Below, in pieces: positions 56,582 through 64,000 of a stretch of DNA of 64,000 nt (position 1 is the first letter of the stretch; every line of letters begins with the position of its first letter). The notes below the pieces were generated by a model. The model was given only the letters and a program-made list of their open reading frames with translations. It had not been told where the DNA came from and ran no database searches. The DNA is from an uncultured Actinomycetes bacterium (lineage in GTDB: Bacteria; Actinomycetota; Actinomycetes; Nanopelagicales; Nanopelagicaceae): contig CAITVX010000039.1 in assembly GCA_903895995.1 (NCBI GenBank), forward strand, positions 1 through 64,000, written 5' to 3'. The position numbers and the translations under genes are program-made.

Positions 56582-57561
56582 TTACCTCCAATTTGCGGAG
56601 CAATAAGCTCATTATAAATTTCTGCAATCTCAGATTTCATTTCGCTACTCAAAGGTGAAATTTGGGCAGCTCTGACATTTGCCTTTGCTTGCTCTCCGCT
56701 TCTGGCACCAGGAATTACGGTCGTGATACCTGATTGATCGATTATCCAACGCAGAGCAAATTCAGCCATTGTCACACCCTCTGGAATCATATGAGAAATT
56801 CGACGAACTGCTTCAAGCCCGATATCGAAATCTACTCCAGCAAAAGTTTCACCAATGTCGAAGGCCTTACCTTCACGGTTATAATTTCTATGATCATTTT
56901 CTGGGAAAGTAGTATGTGCGTCGTATTTTCCGGAAAGAAGTCCACTTGCTAATGGAACTCTTGCAATGATGCTTACATCCGCAGCCAACGCTGCAGGCAA
57001 AACCTCCGCTAATGGAGCTTGTCTGAGCATGTTAAATACAATCTGAACGCTCTCTACATTCGGTCTCGCTATCGCAGCCAGCGCCTCTGCTCTAGTTTCC
57101 ACGCTAAAGCCATACGCTGAAATTCGGCCATCGTCGATGAAGGAATCTAAGATTTCAAATAGTTTGTCATCGTGATAAACCGAGCTGGGTGGGCAATGGA
57201 GCTGAACAAGATCTAATGTATCAACCTGCAGATTCTTGCGAGAACGATCAATCCAGTTACGAAGATTTTCAAGGTTATATAGTTCAGGAGATTGGGGCAT
57301 CACGCGCCTGCCAACTTTGGTTCCTACAACAACGTCATTAATTTTTCGAGATGTGAGAAATGTGGAAATGAGTTGTTCGCTTCGGCCATCACCATATGCA
57401 TCGGCAGTATCAAAAAATCTGACTCCGCTCTCGTACGCGGCATCAAGCACCTTTAAAGCATCAGACTCTGTTACTTCTCCCCAATCGGCACCTAGCTGCC
57501 ATGTCCCAAGGCCAACCACCGGAATCGACTTATTCGACTTACCTAGTTTTCGTAACTCCAC
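56575..57561 (-). CDS. Aldo/keto reductase
   Basis: This 328-residue AKR reduces carbonyls with NADPH. The catalytic set is visible: Asp and Tyr in FDTADAYGDGRSE, Lys in VVGTKVGRR and His in VQLHCPPSS. The SGITTVIPGARSGEQAKAN end is the cofactor loop. The start is GTG 57561 with GAGGA 5 nt upstream. It leads the three-gene island operon; the AKR-UPF0303-mutarotase mix suggests catabolism of an unusual aldose. Confidence 0.92.
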   Translation of the reverse strand: MELRKLGKSNKSIPVVGLGTWQLGADWGEVTESDALKVLDAAYESGVRFFDTADAYGDGRSEQLISTFLTSRKINDVVVGTKVGRRVMPQSPELYNLENLRNWIDRSRKNLQVDTLDLVQLHCPPSSVYHDDKLFEILDSFIDDGRISAYGFSVETRAEALAAIARPNVESVQIVFNMLRQAPLAEVLPAALAADVSIIARVPLASGLLSGKYDAHTTFPENDHRNYNREGKAFDIGETFAGVDFDIGLEAVRRISHMIPEGVTMAEFALRWIIDQSGITTVIPGARSGEQAKANVRAAQISPLSSEMKSEIAEIYNELIAPQIGGKW

Positions 57562-57713
57562 GCGATTCCTCTATTTCTCCACTACCGTTAGCGAATTAGA
57601 GGAAGTATATGGTTCTGTAAATTGAGGGGTCAAGTAACTACATTTACGAAATCTTCTTTGTTATATCGCCAAATCTAATGTTGAAAAATAATTCGAAGAC
57701 CGATGTGGGTGAA
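57562..57713. other. AT-rich intergenic stretch at the island edge
   Basis: No gene was seen. It holds the ribosome binding site of the aldo-keto reductase gene and runs into the tRNA-like copy. Confidence 0.4.
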
Positions 57714-57755
57714 TCACAATTGCGTCGTCGTCGCTTCTAGCCCGATCCTCCCCAC
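57714..57755 (+). repeat. Degenerate copy of the tRNA-Met 3' half (att-like)
   Basis: The copy matches 54961-55002 at 36 of 42 bases. It covers the anticodon-stem end, variable region, T-arm and acceptor end. It cannot fold as a complete tRNA, since the 5' half is missing. It sits 5 bp past the katG stop. Confidence 0.8.
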
Positions 57756-57760
57756 CAGAG

Positions 57761-59926
<2,166 letters not shown>

Positions 59927-59958
59927 TCTACTTTTAAGAAAGCTCTCATCTTGTGGCT

Positions 59959-59964
59959 TATCCT
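59959..59964 (+). promoter_or_regulatory. -10 box of a leaderless transcript into the GH25 gene
   Basis: TATCCT lies 7 nt before the ATG at 59972. It drives the short gene and the overlapping muramidase gene. Confidence 0.45.
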
Positions 59965-59971
59965 TCTCGGT

Positions 59972-60250
59972 ATGAGTGCAGGCACCGAGTACACCCTCGA
60001 TCAATTGAAGGCGGTCTGGAACGAGATCCTCGATTCCGTGCTCGAAACCGATCGAATCGCATGGCTCGCATTCTTTGATGCCAGATTGGTCTCACTGACC
60101 GCCGGGGAGTTGACCCTCAGCTTTTCAGATGTAACAAAGCTCAGTGGTGATCACAATTTCAGTATTGCGCGAAATCCTAAGCACATCGCACTCCTCAAGA
60201 GTTCAATCAAAAGCGTTGCTGGCTTAGAAGTCGAGATCATCGAAGTATGA
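59972..60250 (+). CDS. Small protein resembling the DnaX gamma/tau C-terminal-type domain
   Basis: This 92-residue protein starts MSAGTEYTLDQLKAVWNEIL and continues WLAFFDARLVSLTAGELTLSF and HNFSIARNPKHIALL. The helix-strand pattern (LxxxWxxIL...ARLVSLxxGxLTLSF) resembles the alpha/beta domain that follows the clamp-loader AAA+ part of gamma/tau. The link is by pattern only; a stand-alone copy is odd. It overlaps the muramidase start by 4 nt, so the two are co-transcribed. Its function is unknown. Confidence 0.55.
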   Translation: MSAGTEYTLDQLKAVWNEILDSVLETDRIAWLAFFDARLVSLTAGELTLSFSDVTKLSGDHNFSIARNPKHIALLKSSIKSVAGLEVEIIEV

Positions 60251-61551
60251 AACGTCTCCTTCTTATCACTGCACTCCTGTTCTCACTTCTCACAGATTCT
60301 GTATGGGCTATCGCGCCAGCAAAGATTGCCTTGGCAGGTCCAGGTTCGCGTATTGCGGGTATTGATATAAGCCGCTGGCAACATCCTGGGGGCGCAGTGA
60401 TTGATTTTAAGAAGATGTACTCGGCTGGAGTGCGATTTGTCATGATCAAAGGCGCTGATGCACAAACTGCTGCCGATGCGATGGCGCTGAAATATCTGAT
60501 TCCAGATCGCCTTGCTGCGCAGCGTGCCTCGCTCTACACAGGTTTTTACTACTATGCCTACCTTCCTGACAGTACAGATCAACAATTCATCATCAATGAT
60601 GCCAAAGCACAAGCAAGAAAAGTTATCTGGCGCATTGGACAGATGGGCGGCTACAACGGTAAAGATCTTCCCGTTTCACTCGACCTTGAAAATAACTGTC
60701 AGAGAGTTGATATCCGCAAAAACTGCGTGAGGTATATGTCGCGAACAAATGTGACCTTGTGGGCGAAGACCTGGCTTCAAAGTGTTGCAGCCAAGACTGG
60801 CCGCAAGCCAATCTTCTACTCATACCCACAATTCCTTGAAGGTGCGATGCTGGGAGATCCTGCACTTCGACAATATCCATTATGGATGGCTCGTTATTCT
60901 CTCGATCCCGCTCTCACTACTTCGCAACCTAATGCGAAGAAGGTTGGGTGCTACGCCCACCCGTGGAGCAATGCAAATTGCACGGCGCAGTGGCAGTTCT
61001 GGCAATACTCATCGTGTGGGATCGCAGGAAAATATGGCGTCCCGGGTACGCGCGTTGATCTCAATGTCTTCGCAGGAACAACAGCTAAATTCCTCGCTCT
61101 GATTCGTGGAACGTGGGTTCCAGAACCTGAAGACTCATTGCCGCAGAATGAGGCAACCACAGTCCAACTTGTAAGTCAGAGTGTTAATTCAACAAATGAA
61201 CCTCTGATCGTCACAGTAGATGTAATCCGCCCGGATGGGACTCCTGTAGTTACCGGTACGGTGAGATTTAAATCGTTGGATCCGGCCCTCACGATTGGTA
61301 CTCAGACTGCCGTTCGAGCCGCGACTGGTCGCTGGACACTCACTGTTAATGGATTAGTTGCAGGTACGTATCTTGGGTTAATCAACTACACCGATCCATC
61401 TGGAACTCATGCAGCTAATGCATTCCCCATTCAATTTGATGTGATTCAAGCTCCGACCCCCTCCCCTTCTGAGTCACCTTCACCATCACCTTCACCAACT
61501 AAAACAAAGGCTCCAGTTGTCGACTCGTGCGCAGGACAGATCCGTAACTAA
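60247..61551 (+). CDS. Secreted GH25 muramidase with Ig-like domain and Pro/Ser tail
   Basis: This 434-residue protein has a signal peptide (MKRLLLITALLFSLLTDSVW, cut near AIA). A GH25 lysozyme domain follows (GIDISRWQHPGG with catalytic Asp40, and LPVSLDLENNC with the second acid). An Ig-like bacterial domain spans about 305-405 (VIRPDGTPVVTGTVRFKS), and a low-complexity PSPSESPSPSPSPTKTK tail ends in a lone cysteine (DSCAGQIRN). It cuts the N-acetylmuramic acid link of peptidoglycan. Because it is secreted, it could remodel its own wall or attack others. Confidence 0.85.
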   Translation: MKRLLLITALLFSLLTDSVWAIAPAKIALAGPGSRIAGIDISRWQHPGGAVIDFKKMYSAGVRFVMIKGADAQTAADAMALKYLIPDRLAAQRASLYTGFYYYAYLPDSTDQQFIINDAKAQARKVIWRIGQMGGYNGKDLPVSLDLENNCQRVDIRKNCVRYMSRTNVTLWAKTWLQSVAAKTGRKPIFYSYPQFLEGAMLGDPALRQYPLWMARYSLDPALTTSQPNAKKVGCYAHPWSNANCTAQWQFWQYSSCGIAGKYGVPGTRVDLNVFAGTTAKFLALIRGTWVPEPEDSLPQNEATTVQLVSQSVNSTNEPLIVTVDVIRPDGTPVVTGTVRFKSLDPALTIGTQTAVRAATGRWTLTVNGLVAGTYLGLINYTDPSGTHAANAFPIQFDVIQAPTPSPSESPSPSPSPTKTKAPVVDSCAGQIRN

Positions 61552-61562
61552 TCTGGGTCAAG

Positions 61563-61568
61563 TAAGGT
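61563..61568 (+). promoter_or_regulatory. -10 box of a leaderless galE transcript
   Basis: TAAGGT lies 6 nt before the galE ATG, just past the muramidase stop. Confidence 0.55.
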
Positions 61569-61574
61569 TCATCC

Positions 61575-62537
61575 ATGAGCAGAATTCTCGTCACAGGTGG
61601 AGCTGGTTATATTGGCAGCATAACTGTGGCACTTCTACTCCAGCGGGGTTATGAGGTCACTGTTCTCGATGATTGCAGCACTGGCCATGCCGATGCAGTC
61701 CCTGCAAACGTCACTTTTTATCAAGGATCTATCCTTGATGGGGCACTTGTTCGCAAAGCACTTGAGGGCTGTGATGCAGTTATTCACTTTGCTGCGAAAT
61801 CTCTCGTTGGCGAATCAGTTGAAAAACCTGATCTCTATCGCAATAACAATATCAATGGGAGCCAGATTCTCTTCGATGAGATGGATGGCGCAGGAGTAAC
61901 GCGCATTGTCGTCTCATCATCAGCGGCCACATATGGAGACTCTAAAGAGCAGCCCATTCTTGAGACCCACAAAGCCCATCCCACGAATCCATACGGTGAA
62001 ACAAAATTAGCTGTCGATAATTCGCTCGCGGATTTGGCCGCTGAAGAGAACTTTGCCGCCATAAGCCTTCGCTACTTCAACGTTGCTGGTGCGCTCAAAG
62101 GTGAAGCTGGCTGGATCGCTGAGCGCCATAATCCAGAGACCCATCTCATTCCTAATGTTTTGAAGGCAACGAAAGATCAACCGCTTAAGATTTTTGGCAC
62201 CGATTGGAAGACGAAAGATGGTACCTGCATTCGAGATTATATCCATGTTGTTGATTTAGCAGAGGCCCACGTATTGGCACTCGACGCTCTCAAAGCCGGG
62301 AGTCACGAGATCATTAATCTGGGCAGTGGTGGCGGCTATTCAGTTCGCGAAGTAGTTGATACGGCGAGCAAAGTAGTTGGCTATGAGATCCCTGCAGTCA
62401 ATGTAGATAGACGTGCCGGTGATCCTGCGGTTCTGATTGCAAGTATTGATAAAGCAAAGTCGCTCTTACAGTGGTCGCCTACACGCAACCTAGAAGCGAT
62501 GATCAGAGATGCTTATGAAACTCTTAAAGCGGTTTAA
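61575..62537 (+). CDS. galE: UDP-glucose 4-epimerase
   Basis: GalE interconverts UDP-glucose and UDP-galactose. The 320-residue extended SDR has GGAGYIGSITVALL, VVSSSAATYGDS and the catalytic Tyr-Lys in NPYGETKLAVDN. It stands alone and is leaderless; the nearby galM, in the island, could feed galactose to the same pathway. Its 3' end overlaps the convergent ACT gene by 14 bp. Confidence 0.96.
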   Translation: MSRILVTGGAGYIGSITVALLLQRGYEVTVLDDCSTGHADAVPANVTFYQGSILDGALVRKALEGCDAVIHFAAKSLVGESVEKPDLYRNNNINGSQILFDEMDGAGVTRIVVSSSAATYGDSKEQPILETHKAHPTNPYGETKLAVDNSLADLAAEENFAAISLRYFNVAGALKGEAGWIAERHNPETHLIPNVLKATKDQPLKIFGTDWKTKDGTCIRDYIHVVDLAEAHVLALDALKAGSHEIINLGSGGGYSVREVVDTASKVVGYEIPAVNVDRRAGDPAVLIASIDKAKSLLQWSPTRNLEAMIRDAYETLKAV

Positions 62538-62760
62538 CAGAAAGTACTTCGACGCCACCAATTTGATTGAGAACATTTAATAGATCAGAGGTATCAGAAC
62601 CTGGGATCGCAACAATGATCTCGTCGTAACCTCTGCCTGACTCACTTTTTAATACTTGAAGTCCTCTGATATCTCCGCCTGCAAATCCAATTGCTGATGC
62701 AACCGCACCAAGGGAACCTGGACGATCTGGGAGTGCGATCTCTAGCTTGAATTGGGCCAT
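62524..62760 (-). CDS. ACT-domain small protein
   Basis: This 78-residue protein is one ACT domain (KLEIALPDRPGSLGAVASAIGF, then IIVAIPGSDTSDLLNVLNQIGG). ACT domains bind amino acids; a free-standing one may act as a sensor subunit. The ligand is unknown. TAGATT lies 6 nt before the ATG (62767-62772). It ends inside galE on the other strand. Confidence 0.85.
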   Translation of the reverse strand: MAQFKLEIALPDRPGSLGAVASAIGFAGGDIRGLQVLKSESGRGYDEIIVAIPGSDTSDLLNVLNQIGGVEVLSVKPL

Positions 62761-62766
62761 AGGGAG

Positions 62767-62772
62767 AATCTA
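62767..62772 (-). promoter_or_regulatory. -10 box of a leaderless ACT-gene transcript
   Basis: TAGATT on the minus strand lies 6 nt before the ATG at 62760. Confidence 0.5.
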
Positions 62773-62808
62773 TCCGATCTGGGTTACGCCGACGTTACAT
62801 TCTTATGT

Positions 62809-62852
62809 GAACTAGTTTCGAACTAGATTCGAACTAGATTTGAACTAGATTT
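62809..62852. repeat. 11-bp tandem repeat, 4 copies, at the end of the DoxX-Rieske gene
   Basis: GAACTAGTTTC, GAACTAGATTC, GAACTAGATTT and GAACTAGATTT follow without gaps. Each carries CTAG. Read on the minus strand, each has a TAG, and since 11 is not a multiple of three the TAGs fall in all three frames. The fourth unit contains the stop codon of the gene. Confidence 0.9.
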
Positions 62853-63732
62853 GTACGATATTCGCACCAGAGATCGCGACAGAGATCTTTGGAAGCGGGA
62901 TCGGGGCCGGGCCAACAAGCACAGAGCCTGTCGAGGCATCGAAACGAGCGCCGTGACATGGGCATGCGATCGCATGAGCACCTGCGTCATAGGCAACTGT
63001 GCAACCTTGGTGAGTGCAGATCGCGCTATAGGCAAATACCCCAGCCTTTGTTCTAAAGAGAATTGCAGGACTTCCATCCTTTGCGGTGAATGGCATTGTC
63101 GAACCGCTTGGGAAGTCAGCTAACTTTACGATCGTTGCATTAACTTTCTGCTTAGGGCGCAGCGACCCGCCCGCAAGAGCAGCAATCACTGCACCTACCC
63201 CCACGCTAATAATCCCCATCGCCTCACGGCGATCGCGTAAGTCTGGGATCAATCCCCCGAGTACAGTCGAACGAGCGCGTGACCCTGAACGTGAATGCGC
63301 ACGCCACATAAAGAAGAGCGCTAACCACGAGGCAGCGAATGCAAGGTCACTCCCAAGGAAATATGGATGAACATGGAATGTGACCGATAGCCAGAGAATG
63401 ATTGAGACAGAGAACCCACCGAAGATAGCAAGCTCCATGGCAACGCCAGTAAGCACTGCGATACCAATCGCAAACTCTGAGAGCATGACAAACCATGCAA
63501 AGAGAGTTGAATGTTCGAGCATATGTTTAAGAATGAATGAAATTGGTGAGTGACCGATATATCCGGTGAGCTGTCCGCTAAATGAATTTGCTCCGGAGTT
63601 ACTGAGGAATGCGCTATCGGTTGCCTTTGCCCAACCACCATAAACCCAGGTGCCACCGAGCCAGAGGCGAAGGATTGTTATTGCGATGGGCTGCTTGCGC
63701 CATGAGGCGAGACCGATATTTTTTGATGCCAT
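62845..63732 (-). CDS. DoxX-Rieske [2Fe-2S] fusion protein
   Basis: This 295-residue protein has two parts. Residues 12-145 form a four-helix DoxX domain (LRLWLGGTWVYGGWAKATD, HPYFLGSDLAFAASWLALFF). A linker with an arginine pair (DRREAMG) and a further helix (173-189) leads to a Rieske domain (196-295). The cluster ligands are Cys239, His241 (CTHQGC) and Cys257, His260 (CPCHG), with a likely disulfide between Cys244 and Cys259. The frame runs up to the tRNA-Asn, but the ATG at 63732 is the likely start. DoxX relates to thiosulfate:quinone oxidoreductase, so a quinone-linked redox role is inferred. Confidence 0.85.
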   Translation of the reverse strand: MASKNIGLASWRKQPIAITILRLWLGGTWVYGGWAKATDSAFLSNSGANSFSGQLTGYIGHSPISFILKHMLEHSTLFAWFVMLSEFAIGIAVLTGVAMELAIFGGFSVSIILWLSVTFHVHPYFLGSDLAFAASWLALFFMWRAHSRSGSRARSTVLGGLIPDLRDRREAMGIISVGVGAVIAALAGGSLRPKQKVNATIVKLADFPSGSTMPFTAKDGSPAILFRTKAGVFAYSAICTHQGCTVAYDAGAHAIACPCHGARFDASTGSVLVGPAPIPLPKISVAISGANIVQI

Positions 63733-63763
63733 TGGCGTATTAAACAGTACTAACCTGAGTTTT

Positions 63764-63843
63764 GCTGGCTCCCTCAATTTCCTTGCGCGGGAGCTCTTGT
63801 AAAGCTGGCTCCCACTATTTCTTCGCGTGTGAGCCTTTAAAAA
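63764..63843. repeat. 40-bp tandem repeat, 2 copies plus tRNA end, downstream of tRNA-Asn
   Basis: Two 40-bp units (63764-63803 and 63804-63843) match at 30 of 40 bases; the next period starts at the tRNA-Asn 3' end (63844). On the minus strand each unit carries GGGAGCCA, the 3' terminus of tRNA-Asn with CCA. Each unit can also form a small hairpin (GCTCCC/GGGAGC or GGCTC/GAGCC). Confidence 0.75.
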
Positions 63844-63845
63844 GA

Positions 63846-63921
63846 TGGCTCCCCCGACAGGCCTCGATCCTGTGACATCTCGATTAACAGTCGAGTGCTC
63901 TACCAACTGAGCTACAGGGGA
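63846..63921 (-). tRNA. tRNA-Asn (GTT)
   Basis: The cloverleaf has a TCCCCTG/CGGGGGA acceptor stem, anticodon stem CTCGA/TCGAG with loop CTGTTAA (anticodon GTT) and discriminator G followed by an encoded CCA. The T-arm ACAGG/CCTGT closes the loop ATCGAGG, so position 54 is A and not the usual T. It is the only tRNA gene here with CCA encoded. Confidence 0.93.
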
Positions 63922-63939
63922 TTGAACAGAGGAATGATA

Positions 63940-64000
63940 CTAAAGGGCCTCTCCGATCGCCAACTCCTTCTGCGTGCGGCGCTGGGCTTCGAGCCCAACA
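63940..64000 (-). CDS. C-terminal end of an unidentified protein, cut by window edge
   Basis: The last 19 codons of a minus-strand frame read VGLEAQRRTQKELAIGEAL and stop at TAG (63940-63942). This is an amphipathic helical end, too short to assign. It sits 18 bp upstream of tRNA-Asn. Confidence 0.4.
   Translation of the reverse strand, partial: VGLEAQRRTQKELAIGEAL

Larger units (their letters stand above)
55002..57755. mobile_element. Putative tRNA-Met-associated genomic island (no integrase left)
   Basis: Three minus-strand genes (galM, UPF0303, aldo-keto reductase) lie between the 3' end of tRNA-Met and a degenerate copy of that end (36 of 42 bases match). The segment looks more AT-rich than its flanks, and its lead gene uses a Shine-Dalgarno where neighbours are leaderless. 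This fits an old element inserted at the tRNA; no integrase or transposase is present. Confidence 0.6.

Noticed and set aside
62809-63843. Possible CRISPR array from the two tandem repeats
   Set aside because: The 11-bp and 40-bp units are directly joined with no unique spacers, the 40-bp units match only partly, and no cas gene is present.

Overview
The window reads as a stretch of core chromosome from a streamlined, moderate-G+C actinobacterium. The gene order ftsY-amtB-glnB-glnD, smc-rnc, gpsA-ddl-thiL, hupB-leuDC with a divergent IclR regulator, gltX-FAH, lepA-hemW-hrcA-dnaJ-rsmE, comEA-comEC-holA-rpsT, nadD-rsfS-phosphatase, etfBA-iscS-mnmA-ligA and fabD-fabH-acpP-fabF follows the actinobacterial pattern, and SepIVA, the H1-tailed HU and the NdgR/LtbR-type regulator are actinobacterial markers. 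Compact spacing, trimmed proteins, small intergenic gaps and katG suggest a freshwater acI/Planktophila-type lineage. That placement is inference, since no rRNA or actinorhodopsin gene is present.

Layout. Positions 1-13680 (minus strand) hold nitrogen sensing (glnD cut by the window edge, glnB, amtB), protein targeting (ftsY), chromosome condensation (smc), RNA processing and ribosome genes (rnc, rpmF, DUF177), sepIVA, coaD, rsmD and recG. From 13.8 to 22.4 kb come rpmB, a phosphodiesterase, thiL, a small Lrp-like protein, ddl-gpsA-plsC, hupB, and leuCD facing an IclR regulator across a perfect palindrome. From 22.4 to 42.8 kb lie gltX with tRNA-Gln and tRNA-Glu, the phoH/ybeY/hinT/rsmE/dnaJ/hrcA/hemW/lepA block, competence genes, leuS, a short-chain dehydrogenase, tRNA-Ala and the nadD-rsfS-phosphatase operon. 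From 42.9 to 54.3 kb are ligA-mnmA-iscS, etfBA, a pair of gene remnants, the type II fatty-acid cluster, a SIMPL protein and a cold-shock gene.

From 54.3 kb on the region looks accessory: an M23 peptidase, then tRNA-Met followed by an AT-richer three-gene sugar/redox cassette (galM, UPF0303, aldo-keto reductase). The cassette ends in a degenerate 42-bp copy of the tRNA 3' half, so it looks like an old tRNA-targeted island. After it come katG, a GH25 muramidase, galE, an ACT protein and a DoxX-Rieske fusion. The fusion gene is flanked by an 11-bp tandem repeat at its stop codon and a 40-bp tandem repeat that copies the end of tRNA-Asn.

Three patterns cut across the window. First, at least seventeen genes have a TANNNT -10 box exactly 6 or 7 nt before the start codon and no Shine-Dalgarno, so leaderless transcription looks like the default for transcription-unit heads, while Shine-Dalgarno sites mark other genes and the island. 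Second, rnc, the DUF177 gene and nadD have no ATG/GTG/TTG at the position homology demands and probably start at CTG, ATT and ATC. Third, several proteins have lost a regulatory or membrane domain (HrcA central domain, CorC DUF21 region, FtsY acidic domain). No CRISPR array, insertion sequence, prophage or obvious new defence system was seen.
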